Below, piece by piece: positions 1 through 6,506 of a stretch of 10,923 nucleotides of DNA; positions within the stretch are counted from its first letter, which is position 1; each line of letters begins with the position of its first letter. The notes under the pieces are model-generated. The model did not search any database, was not told the DNA's origin, and worked only from the letters and a program-made list of their open reading frames with translations. Position numbers and translations under genes: made by a program. This DNA comes from an uncultured Clostridia bacterium (lineage in GTDB: Bacteria > Bacillota > Clostridia > Oscillospirales > Oscillospiraceae): positions 1-10,923 of the forward strand of contig CAMWSZ010000054.1 of assembly GCA_947177005.1 (NCBI GenBank). Reading direction: 5' to 3'.

Positions 1-769
1 TGCATTCCTTGATCCACCGCAGGGCCGCGATCCCCTCCGGGGTGTTTACATGGACCCGACCGTCTTCGTCGAAAAAGGGACAGCCAAAGCAGCGCAGCAG
101 GGTCATGATATGGGTATCCCCCTGCTCATCCCCGGCATACATCATCATAGGAGAAACCAGGTCAGGCAGGTTTTCTTTCAGCGTCTGCAAAATGTATTCC
201 CATTCCTCCTGTGTCCAATTCTGCATGGTCTGGGGGTCGCCGCTGACGAATTCCTCCAGCCCCGCCTGCCGGAACAGCTCTGCATTAAAACATATCGTAT
301 TCTGAAGACCAAGGAAGGGAAGCATATAGGTTCTGCCCTTAAACTGACTGCTCTCCCAAAAGCTCTGGGGGATATCGGCGCGCAGTTCACTGCTGATAAT
401 ATCGTCCAGGGGGACTACCCGCCCGGTATGTATGTAAGTGGACATATTGAAAAATCCCTCGTACAAGACATCCACCGCCTCCGGGGTATCAAAGCACGCC
501 GGGATCTCCTGATCCTCCCGGGTCAGTTCGAATTCCACCACCTTGAACGTCACGTCCGCCGCATCATACTGCTCCGCAAAAGCGTTTCCCGCTTTCTGCA
601 AAAAACCAAACGCTGCATCAATCTCACTGTCAGCATAAGTTGTCATCCGCAAAACAGGGACCTTGACAATAACCGTCACCTCAGGCTTTCTGGCGCTGCC
701 GCTGCACCCAGTCAGCAGGCCGCACAGCACAACAACAGCCAGAAGCAGGTTAAACAGAGCCGATTTCAT
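1..769 (-). CDS. Extracellular solute-binding lipoprotein (ABC sugar-type, family 1), 3' end cut by window edge
   Basis: The first 256 residues are visible; the frame is still open at base 1. Residues 1-22 form a lipoprotein signal: a hydrophobic core followed by the lipobox LLTGC, with Cys22 as the lipidation site, so the mature protein should be anchored on the outer face of the membrane. The remainder reads as a family 1 solute-binding protein of sugar-type ABC importers; the motif VNTPEGIAALRWIKE at residues 241-255 is characteristic. Such proteins usually have about 400-450 residues, so roughly 40% is missing. The ATG is set by AAGGAG at 779-784, 9 nt upstream. The gene starts 36 nt after the stop of the hybrid kinase with no promoter between them, so they are probably cotranscribed. 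It could deliver ligand to a permease outside the window or act as the kinase's sensory subunit. The ligand cannot be told from sequence. Confidence 0.85.
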   Translation of the reverse strand, partial: MKSALFNLLLAVVVLCGLLTGCSGSARKPEVTVIVKVPVLRMTTYADSEIDAAFGFLQKAGNAFAEQYDAADVTFKVVEFELTREDQEIPACFDTPEAVDVLYEGFFNMSTYIHTGRVVPLDDIISSELRADIPQSFWESSQFKGRTYMLPFLGLQNTICFNAELFRQAGLEEFVSGDPQTMQNWTQEEWEYILQTLKENLPDLVSPMMMYAGDEQGDTHIMTLLRCFGCPFFDEDGRVHVNTPEGIAALRWIKEC

Positions 770-805
770 CACTTTTTTCTCCTTATAAATATTTAACATT
801 GCCTG

Positions 806-3394
806 TTACAATAAGAACTGCCGCAGGGTATCCAGCAGTACGGGGATATCAATTGGCTTGCCAACATGGGCGTTCATCCCTGCATTCAGCGCGGCCTCCT
901 GGTCCTCCTTAAAGGCGTTGGCCGTCATGGCAATAATCAAAATCTCCGCCAGCGCCGGATCTTCCAGCTTCCGGATCGCCTGACTCGCTTCATAGCCGTT
1001 CATAACCGGCATCTGGATATCCATGAGTACCGCGTCAAAATATCCGGGGCTGGAGTTCTTTACCGCGTCCACTGCTTCCTGTCCATTCTCTGCCGTCTCA
1101 ATCAGGAACCCCCAATCCTGAAGAAGCTCTGTGGCAATTTCCCGGTTGAGCTCATTGTCCTCCACCAGCAGGAGCCTCCGCCCTTCAAAGGACACCTCGC
1201 TCTCCTCCTGCGGCGCTTCCTCCGCCCTTTCACCGCAGAGCTTCCGCAGCGTTCGGTTCAGCGCAGAAGGAAACAGCGGCTTGCTGACAAGTGCTGTGAC
1301 ACCGGCTTCTTTTGCTTCTGCTTCCAGCTCACCCCAGTCATAGGCGGTCATCAGGATGACCGGAACCTCCTTTCCTGCCAGCTTCCGAATGTGCCGGACG
1401 GTCTCCAGACCGTTCTGATCCGGCATCTGCCAGTCGATCATATAGAATCCGAAGCGGTCACCGGTCTCCAACGCCTCCCTGGTGCGGGCCACAGCTTCTT
1501 TGCCATACACCGTCCACTCCGCCTGGAATCCAGCCTGACACAGCATCTGGCTGACGCTCTGACAGGTATCCATGTCGTCGTCCACCACCAGCGCATGGAC
1601 GCCAGCAAAGGCAGCAATGGGTTCGGCCTTCCTGTCCTTGTCCTGAAGGCTGAAAGACAGGGAGACCACAAATTCCGTCCCCTTCCCCTTTTCGCTGTGA
1701 ACCGTAATGGTGCCGTTCATCATATCAACGATGTTTTTTGTAATGGACATACCCAGTCCTGTCCCCTGAATGCCGCTGACCGTAGAGGTCTGCTCCCGGG
1801 TAAAGGGCTCAAAAATGGTGGCGGCGAACTCCTCGCTCATGCCGATGCCGGTATCCCTGACCCGAATCTCATAGTCTCCCCAACCGGCCCGCTTCTGTTC
1901 CTTTTCAATCAGGCGGAGTGAAATACTTCCCCCGGCGGGCGTAAACTTCATGGCATTGGAGAGAAGATTCAGTAATATCTGATTCAGCCGGAGTTTGTCG
2001 CAGTAAATGTCTTCGTCGGTCACATTCACCGCGTCAACATATAATGCCAACTGCTTGGCGTGAATATCCGTCTGAATGATATTTCGGATATTCTGAAGGA
2101 GCTCCGCCAGATTTTCCGGCTTTTCGTCAATGACCATCTTTCCGGACTCAATACGGCTCATATCCAGCACGTCATTGATGAGGCTGAGCAGGTGGCTGGA
2201 GGACTGTCCGATCTTTGTCAGGTAATCCCTGACCTGCGCGGTATCGTTGATATGGGAGGCAGCCAAATCGGTAATGCCGATGATGGCATTCATTGGAGTA
2301 CGATTGTCATGGGCCATGTTGGTAAGAAAGGTGGTTTTGGCGCTGTTGGCCTGCTCCGCCAGATCAAGGGCCTCACGCAGCTTTTCCTGATGAATCTGCT
2401 CCAGCCGGGCCTGCGCTGCGGACTGCCTGCTCCGCAGGACCAGCAGCAGGACCAGCACCACCGCCGTGCCCATTGCCACAAAAACCAGCAGCACAAGCCG
2501 AAGAATGCCGATGCTCGGAGCCACGAAAACCGAACGGGGGGCCGAGATCACAAAATACCAATCGACATCGTTCATCATGTGTGTGAAGCGCATCAGTTCC
2601 CGCTCCTGATCCTTCCCAAAAGAGATGGTGAACGACTCGTCCCCTGCGATCCGCTCCCGAATCTCTTCTACGTCCGTACTGTCGTCCAAATGGTATTGGG
2701 CAATATCCGTAAAGAAGTTGTCACGCTTCTGGAGGTTGTGGCTTCGGTTGATATTGACAATATAATTGCCCTCCCGGTCGATTACGCTGCTGTAGCCCTT
2801 TCCATTGTAGCTGTCAATCTTGAGCTCACTGGCCAGCGTGTCGAGGTGGAAACGGCACAGGACATGAGTGAAGGTCTTTTCCTCCACAGTAAAAGGTGTG
2901 ATCTTCATGCCAAACAGCAGGGACTCCCGCTGGGTGGTAACGTTTATCCCTCTGTCATCGTTGCGGGCAACGAAGCGGTTTTCCCCATTCCGGCACAGAG
3001 CCTCAATGTTCTCCTCTTTCCTGATAAAGAGAGCGCCATAATAAAGGTTTCCGTCCTCATCCCGCAGAGCCAGGTCGATACAGCCTGTGCTCTCTTCCTT
3101 TAGATGCAGCAGCTCCAACAATTCGCGGATTGTACCGCACTTTGCCTGCCGGCACTCCACTCCCACACCAGCCAGAGTATTCCAGCGGTATTCAAGCGAT
3201 TTTATAATTGCCACCTCATCGTGAAGGGCCAACTCATCCATGGATTGAATGGATAGATCAATTACCTTTTCGGTTACCGCAAAATAGAGACTGGATATTC
3301 CGATTCCTATAGCCAGCATCAGAACCAGAACCAGCAGTACCCTGCTGAGCCAGCCCTTACCTGCTGCGCCTTCCCTCTGCTTCATTTTCAACAT
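806..3394 (-). CDS. Membrane hybrid sensor histidine kinase with two receiver domains
   Basis: This 862-residue kinase has a TM helix at about 18-38, an extracytoplasmic sensor region to about 285 (probably Cache/PAS-like; inferred) and a second TM helix at about 297-320. A short linker leads to the dimerisation domain with phospho-acceptor His362 (AHDNRTP). The ATPase domain shows the N-box around Asn480, DTGIGMS (514-520), FEPF (528-531) and GTGLGMS (544-550). Two receiver domains follow. REC1 (about 600-720) has acidic residues 605-607, phospho-site Asp654, Thr683 and Lys705. REC2 (about 740-862) has Glu745/Asp746, Asp792, Thr824 and Lys846. Both look intact. There is no HPt domain and no DNA-binding output, so a partner should lie elsewhere. 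The sensor region carries Cys81, 86, 105, 134 and 180. The start is uncertain: an in-frame TGA lies just upstream of Met1, and GGGG is better spaced for Met4 (3385). It heads a unit with the solute-binding lipoprotein. Confidence 0.92.
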   Translation of the reverse strand: MLKMKQREGAAGKGWLSRVLLVLVLMLAIGIGISSLYFAVTEKVIDLSIQSMDELALHDEVAIIKSLEYRWNTLAGVGVECRQAKCGTIRELLELLHLKEESTGCIDLALRDEDGNLYYGALFIRKEENIEALCRNGENRFVARNDDRGINVTTQRESLLFGMKITPFTVEEKTFTHVLCRFHLDTLASELKIDSYNGKGYSSVIDREGNYIVNINRSHNLQKRDNFFTDIAQYHLDDSTDVEEIRERIAGDESFTISFGKDQERELMRFTHMMNDVDWYFVISAPRSVFVAPSIGILRLVLLVFVAMGTAVVLVLLLVLRSRQSAAQARLEQIHQEKLREALDLAEQANSAKTTFLTNMAHDNRTPMNAIIGITDLAASHINDTAQVRDYLTKIGQSSSHLLSLINDVLDMSRIESGKMVIDEKPENLAELLQNIRNIIQTDIHAKQLALYVDAVNVTDEDIYCDKLRLNQILLNLLSNAMKFTPAGGSISLRLIEKEQKRAGWGDYEIRVRDTGIGMSEEFAATIFEPFTREQTSTVSGIQGTGLGMSITKNIVDMMNGTITVHSEKGKGTEFVVSLSFSLQDKDRKAEPIAAFAGVHALVVDDDMDTCQSVSQMLCQAGFQAEWTVYGKEAVARTREALETGDRFGFYMIDWQMPDQNGLETVRHIRKLAGKEVPVILMTAYDWGELEAEAKEAGVTALVSKPLFPSALNRTLRKLCGERAEEAPQEESEVSFEGRRLLLVEDNELNREIATELLQDWGFLIETAENGQEAVDAVKNSSPGYFDAVLMDIQMPVMNGYEASQAIRKLEDPALAEILIIAMTANAFKEDQEAALNAGMNAHVGKPIDIPVLLDTLRQFLL

Positions 3395-3450
3395 CCCCGT
3401 TCACGATTAAGGATCTTTATCTCCTCTATATGACTAAATTTTGGATATAT

Positions 3451-3479
3451 AGTATAGCACTTTCCCTTGTCAATGACAA
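3451..3479 (-). promoter_or_regulatory. Sigma-A-type promoter of the hybrid kinase gene
   Basis: On the minus strand, TTGTCA (3474-3479) and TATACT (3451-3456) are separated by exactly 17 nt. A second, perfect -35 hexamer, TTGACA (3468-3473), follows directly and sits 16 nt from TATATA (3446-3451), so two overlapping promoters may exist. Transcription would begin near 3444, leaving a leader of about 50 nt before the kinase start. A GAGGAG (3421-3426) in this leader is too far from the ATG to be its ribosome binding site. Confidence 0.7.
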
Positions 3480-3483
3480 CAGT

Positions 3484-3505
3484 TTTTTCAACTTGCCATG
3501 AAAAA
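3484..3505. repeat. AT-rich inverted repeat between the kinase promoter and yczE
   Basis: TTTTTCA (3484-3490) and TGAAAAA (3499-3505) form a perfect 7-bp inverted repeat with an 8-nt loop. It lies just upstream of the kinase -35 box and 19 nt beyond the stop of the yczE-like gene. It could be a regulator site or a weak terminator for yczE. The low GC of the stem makes the terminator reading doubtful. Confidence 0.3.
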
Positions 3506-3524
3506 TTTATACGTCTCAGCCGAA

Positions 3525-4190
3525 TCAGATTTTTACTCGTTCTATAGTTTTGGTCAAAAGTGGATCACTCCAATGTATACGGAAAAACTGGATCAGAGGT
3601 CCTGTGCAAAATGTCAGGAGAACGGTGCCGATACCGATAATCTTCCACTGAATTTCCGTTTGTACACCAGTAAAATATGCTGTACAGACACACAGAATAT
3701 CCAGGATGATTCTCGCAAAACGAAACGGAACTTTTTCTCCTGTCAATACCTCTGCCACATATCCGGCCGCATCATAGGGAGACATGCCCATATCCGCAGA
3801 AATATACAAAGCATCACCTATACAGATCAGTAAAGCGGCCGCCGCCAATGCAGCAATCCTAACCGGGAATGTATGAAAAGGGATTTCGGTTTTTGCCGTC
3901 AGCCACATAACAAGATCTGCTGTATATCCGACAAAAATCATATTAAATATGGTTCCAAAGCCAATAAACTCCCGCTTAACAAAGAAAATGAGCAGCAATA
4001 TTCCCATATTAACAAGCAGCTGGAGCGTTCCAAACTGCAAACCTAAGGCAGTACAAATCCCTGTATTCATCGCTGTAAAAGGATCTGCACCCATTTCTGC
4101 CAGTTTGAACAATCCAACAGCGATGCCTACCATAAAAATACCGGCAATTACTGCGAAAATACGTACAAAATAAGTTTTAGAATATCTCAT
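3525..4190 (-). CDS. YczE/YyaS/YitT-family integral membrane protein
   Basis: The product has 221 residues, almost all in hydrophobic segments, with about five to six predicted helices. I recognise the YczE (COG2364) family from the paired motifs MGADPFTA (33-40) and MGMSPYDA (134-141), the segment FGTIFNMIF (78-86) and the C-terminal GTVLLTFCTGPLI (188-200). The two similar GxxP motifs suggest an internal duplication. Family members are uncharacterised membrane proteins; Bacillus YczE has been linked to polyketide and lipopeptide production, but no such genes are here, so no substrate is assigned. The start is supported by AAAGGAG (4201-4207), 10 nt before the ATG. It is transcribed alone from the promoter at 4282-4310. 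Base composition is clearly lower in GC than in the flanking blocks (the 5' end, 4141-4200, is 32% GC). Confidence 0.85.
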   Translation of the reverse strand: MRYSKTYFVRIFAVIAGIFMVGIAVGLFKLAEMGADPFTAMNTGICTALGLQFGTLQLLVNMGILLLIFFVKREFIGFGTIFNMIFVGYTADLVMWLTAKTEIPFHTFPVRIAALAAAALLICIGDALYISADMGMSPYDAAGYVAEVLTGEKVPFRFARIILDILCVCTAYFTGVQTEIQWKIIGIGTVLLTFCTGPLIQFFRIHWSDPLLTKTIERVKI

Positions 4191-4220
4191 AGTTCCAATA
4201 CTCCTTTCTAAGTGCGAGGG

Positions 4221-4261
4221 AATTTAGATGCAAAGGGCCAGGGGAAGCACCCCTCTAATTT
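4221..4261 (-). promoter_or_regulatory. Possible folded 5' leader of the yczE-like gene
   Basis: The predicted transcript has about 85 nt ahead of the start codon. Within it AATTTAGA (4221-4228) and TCTAATTT (4254-4261) can pair over 7 of 8 positions. They enclose a GC-rich hairpin, AGGGG (4240-4244) with CCCCT (4250-4254). The shared base at 4254 means both cannot form in full. I do not recognise a riboswitch class; this may be incidental structure. Confidence 0.3.
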
Positions 4262-4281
4262 AATTTCACAGCTTGTTCTAA

Positions 4282-4310
4282 ATTATAGCAGATCAACCTG
4301 CTTGCTGCAA
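4282..4310 (-). promoter_or_regulatory. Sigma-A-type promoter of the yczE-like gene
   Basis: On the minus strand, TTGCAG (4305-4310) and a perfect TATAAT (4282-4287) are 17 nt apart. The predicted start of transcription is near 4275. It lies just downstream of the hairpin at 4326-4357, so the gene is insulated from anything transcribed upstream. Confidence 0.7.
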
Positions 4311-4325
4311 TACGTATAATAGTAT

Positions 4326-4357
4326 AAGGAGCAGATAGGGAAAACTATCTGCTCCTT
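4326..4357 (-). terminator. Perfect 13-bp hairpin, probable terminator of the decayed upstream gene
   Basis: AAGGAGCAGATAG (4326-4338) and CTATCTGCTCCTT (4345-4357) are perfect inverted repeats with a 6-nt loop. The hairpin lies 26 nt past the stop codon of the minus-strand remnant that ends at 4384. The tail on the minus strand is T-rich but interrupted (TTATACTATTATA), so termination may be modest. It looks like a retained 3' end of a lost gene. It could also act on the plus strand, where TTTAA follows. Confidence 0.5.
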
Positions 4358-4383
4358 TAATCTGTTCCATACATTACATGCTG

Positions 4384-4578
4384 TTAGTTTCTCGCCTCTT
4401 CTTTTTGCTTGGTATCTACCCGCTGGCTCAAACCGGCTGAGATATTGAAGCCGGTGACATTATTTTTTGCATTTCCCCGCCCCTCCAGCGCATTAATGAG
4501 ATCAATGTCATTTATGAATGCTGTTAACCGTGCTTTTGCTTCCGCATATAATGAAAGAACAAACTGGAGGTAGAGTAT
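4384..4578 (-). pseudogene. 3' remnant of an unidentified gene (about 64 codons and stop)
   Basis: On the minus strand a frame is open from 4578 down to TAA at 4384-4386. The C-terminal part reads like real protein: INALEGRGNAKNN, then TGFNISAGLSQRVD, ending in a charged tail KQKEEARN. There is no ATG or GTG in this frame, and a TAG lies directly upstream at 4579-4581. It is therefore not expressible as an intact gene and is best read as the C-terminus of a longer gene whose 5' part was lost or replaced. The hairpin at 4326-4357 fits as its original terminator. Its upstream part now overlaps the promoter and ribosome binding site of the divergent esterase gene. I do not recognise the parent family; a mobile-element or plasmid gene is possible but unproven. 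Confidence 0.45.
4524..4552 (+). promoter_or_regulatory. Probable promoter of the esterase-sodC pair
   Basis: TTAACC (4524-4529) and a perfect TATAAT (4547-4552) are separated by 17 nt. The expected transcript start near 4559 leaves a leader of about 22 nt carrying GGAGG (4566-4570). The -35 matches the consensus at four of six positions. The promoter lies inside the decayed antisense remnant. Confidence 0.55.
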
Positions 4579-4580
4579 CT

Positions 4581-5594
4581 ATGAAGCGATGTGTCCCACT
4601 GGAAGCAGCGGCAGAGGCCGTCTGTGATCAAAATTCTATTCCGCCGCTGATTTTTCAGCTGCCGTCTGAACAGGGGCGAAAAGTTCTGGAGAAAACGCAA
4701 GATTCCCCGGTCTATCTATATCCGGCGGATATATCCGTCAGTGAAGCTGACACTGTGAACTGGGGTACAATTCCGGTCTATTTCATCAGGCCAAAGGATA
4801 AAGTCCCCCGTCATGTGATCTTCTATATCCATGGCGCAGGATGGGTATTCGGCAGTTTTCACACCCACGAGAAACTTGTCAGAGAACTAGCCGCTAGAAC
4901 AGACTCGCTTGTGGTATTTCCGGAATATTCCCGTTCGCCCGAGGCAAAATATCCAACCGCCATTGAACAGTGCTACTTTGTACTTTCACACCTCCGGGAA
5001 ATCACCGGAGATCTCTGTCCTGCGCTCTGTCAGGATACCCTGACCGTTGCCGGTGACAGTGTTGGAGGCAATATGTCGATTGCAATGACATTCATGGCAA
5101 AACAGCGAAAGGGATCCAAAATTCAAAAGCAGCTTTTGTACTATCCCGTAACCAACGCCTGCTTTGATACGCCCAGCTACTGCCGGTTTGCCACAAATTA
5201 TTATCTGTATCGTGCGGGAATGCAATGGTTCTGGGATCAATATACTGCCTGTGAAGCCGACCGGCGGCAAATCACGGCCTCTCCCCTGCAAGCTGGTACA
5301 GACTTCCTGCGCGGACTGCCAAAGACTATGATTATCAACGGGCAGGCGGACGTTCTGCGCAGTGAGGGCGAATCCTTTGGGAAAAAACTCCGCTGTGCCG
5401 GTGTGGAAGTTACGACACTTTGTCTGCCGGGCATCATCCATGATTTTGTGATGCTCAATTCTCTTGACCAGACAAACGCCTGCCGGAGAGCAATGGATGC
5501 CTCTATCCGATGGATCAATCAAAACAATCAACAGCTCTGTATTCCGCATTTTTTACCTGCATATAATGTCAGTAATCAGGAGGGTACTTTATGA
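4581..5594 (+). CDS. Alpha/beta hydrolase, HSL-type (family IV) esterase
   Basis: The product has 337 residues with the full signature of hormone-sensitive-lipase-type esterases. The oxyanion motif HGAGW begins at His84 (family usual HGGG), and the nucleophile elbow GDSVGG has Ser160. Probable acid Asp257 lies in GQADVL and catalytic His287 in GIIHDF. These enzymes hydrolyse short-chain carboxylic esters, usually in the cytoplasm; no signal peptide is seen. The chosen ATG is 10 nt after GGAGG (4566-4570). A longer frame from 4518 would add 21 residues without a good ribosome binding site and would begin upstream of the predicted promoter -10, so I reject it. The TGA overlaps the ATG of the superoxide dismutase gene (ATGA), suggesting translational coupling. 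GC is lower than in the flanking blocks (48% at 5161-5220). The natural substrate is unknown. Confidence 0.9.
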   Translation: MKRCVPLEAAAEAVCDQNSIPPLIFQLPSEQGRKVLEKTQDSPVYLYPADISVSEADTVNWGTIPVYFIRPKDKVPRHVIFYIHGAGWVFGSFHTHEKLVRELAARTDSLVVFPEYSRSPEAKYPTAIEQCYFVLSHLREITGDLCPALCQDTLTVAGDSVGGNMSIAMTFMAKQRKGSKIQKQLLYYPVTNACFDTPSYCRFATNYYLYRAGMQWFWDQYTACEADRRQITASPLQAGTDFLRGLPKTMIINGQADVLRSEGESFGKKLRCAGVEVTTLCLPGIIHDFVMLNSLDQTNACRRAMDASIRWINQNNQQLCIPHFLPAYNVSNQEGTL

Positions 5595-6106
5595 ACAATT
5601 CGTCATCCTGTAGCTATTCCAAATTTCCCTTTCATTCGGCCCTATACGGCAGGGCACGAGCAATGGCAAATATTGCAGGCAGTAAAACTTTTCCTGATGT
5701 ATCAGGTACTGTAGGTTTTTATCAAACGGAAAAGGGCGTGATCGTCTGCACTGAAATCAAAGGACTCCCCCAAAACGCTCTTCCCTGTCAGGAACAGATT
5801 TTTGGATTTCATATCCACAAGGGAACTGACTGCGGCGGCAACATGGGCGATCCGTTCGCAGACGCTATGTCGCATTACGATTTAAGCGGCTGTGCGCATC
5901 CATACCATGCCGGAGATCTGCCGCCGCTGTTTGGAAACAATGGATTTGCATTCTCCGCATTTTTAACCAATCGTTTTTCTGTAGAAGAAGTGATTGGCAG
6001 AACAGTCATTATTCATGATCACCCAGATGATTTTACAACTCAGCCATCAGGCAATTCCGGCACAAAAATTGCCTGCGGAGTGATTCGCAAAATACTGGTT
6101 CAATAA
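5591..6106 (+). CDS. sodC: Copper/zinc superoxide dismutase family protein
   Basis: The 171-residue product matches the SodC family, which converts superoxide to oxygen and hydrogen peroxide. The metal ligands appear complete. Copper ligands are His74 and His76 (GFHIH), bridging His95 and His142. Zinc ligands are His95, His103, His106 and Asp109 (HAGDL). Cys81 and Cys162 (KIACGVI) fit the conserved disulfide. The usual active-site Arg is replaced by Lys159, and the zinc loop is short (14 residues from His95 to Asp109, against about 20 in animal SOD1). There is no signal peptide or lipobox, so the enzyme appears cytoplasmic, unlike most bacterial SodC proteins, which are exported. The ATG overlaps the esterase stop by four bases and an upstream AGGAGG supports translation. 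It faces the next gene convergently across 22 nt. Confidence 0.88.
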   Translation: MNNSSSCSYSKFPFHSALYGRARAMANIAGSKTFPDVSGTVGFYQTEKGVIVCTEIKGLPQNALPCQEQIFGFHIHKGTDCGGNMGDPFADAMSHYDLSGCAHPYHAGDLPPLFGNNGFAFSAFLTNRFSVEEVIGRTVIIHDHPDDFTTQPSGNSGTKIACGVIRKILVQ

Positions 6107-6128
6107 TTTTTGCGGTGCCTTCCCGGCA

Positions 6129-6497
6129 TTACTGCTGAAAGGCTAAATATAAATCCATTTTCACCCAGCCGCCGGCCACCGTAACGGAGGCATCGCTGAG
6201 CATCTGTCCCACAAGGGCGATCTCGCCGTCCCTGGGATACTGCTCGCTGCCGGTCAGCTCGCCGTAGGTCTCTACCAAAGCGGGGTCGCGGAATTCCGGC
6301 TGGAGCAGATCTGCCATACGCTCAACCGAGTGCTGATATTCCGGGGCGTACTGTCCCTGGATATAGAGACGGAGTCCCTGCTCCTCCCGGACCAGCCGCA
6401 GGCCGATTTCACGGCAGCCCGCCATTAACAGCGCGTTGTTCAGTTCGCTGATGACGAGATTCATGCGCCTGCGGACCCGAAACATGCGTTTTTTCAT
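6129..6497 (-). CDS. Small hypothetical protein downstream of the DUF1576 gene
   Basis: This is a 122-residue protein I do not recognise. It begins with a strongly basic stretch (MKKRMFRVRRR), followed by a probable helix and a mixed alpha/beta region, with no membrane segment, signal peptide or obvious metal or nucleotide motif. Cys28 is the only cysteine. It starts 9 nt after the stop of the DUF1576 membrane gene, and its probable ribosome binding site, GAGGAG (6510-6515), is formed by the last two codons of that gene, with a long 12-nt spacing. This implies expression coupled to DUF1576 and a related role, for instance a cytoplasmic partner. A basic N-terminus could contact membrane lipids or nucleic acid; that is only a guess. 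Confidence 0.75.
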   Translation of the reverse strand: MKKRMFRVRRRMNLVISELNNALLMAGCREIGLRLVREEQGLRLYIQGQYAPEYQHSVERMADLLQPEFRDPALVETYGELTGSEQYPRDGEIALVGQMLSDASVTVAGGWVKMDLYLAFQQ

Positions 6498-6506
6498 TCT
6501 TTGAAG

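Noticed and set aside
50..796. 248-codon plus-strand open frame
   Set aside because: It lies antisense to the solute-binding lipoprotein, which has a lipobox, family motifs and a good ribosome binding site. The plus-strand product resembles no family I recognise.
866..3103. Two plus-strand open frames of about 350 codons (866-1921 and 2060-3103)
   Set aside because: They are exactly antisense to the hybrid kinase, whose motifs are complete. They arise from GC-rich codon usage and show no domain signature.
4315..4320. Plus-strand TATAAT as a promoter
   Set aside because: No -35-like hexamer is found 16-18 nt upstream, and transcription would run at once into the hairpin at 4326-4357.
4518..4580. 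N-terminal extension of the esterase from an ATG at 4518
   Set aside because: It lacks a ribosome binding site and begins upstream of the predicted promoter -10, whereas the ATG at 4581 has GGAGG 10 nt before it.
6109..6128. Possible terminator between the convergent sodC and 122-residue genes
   Set aside because: Only a 4-bp stem (TGCC/GGCA) can form and the T or A run is short, so I could not support it.
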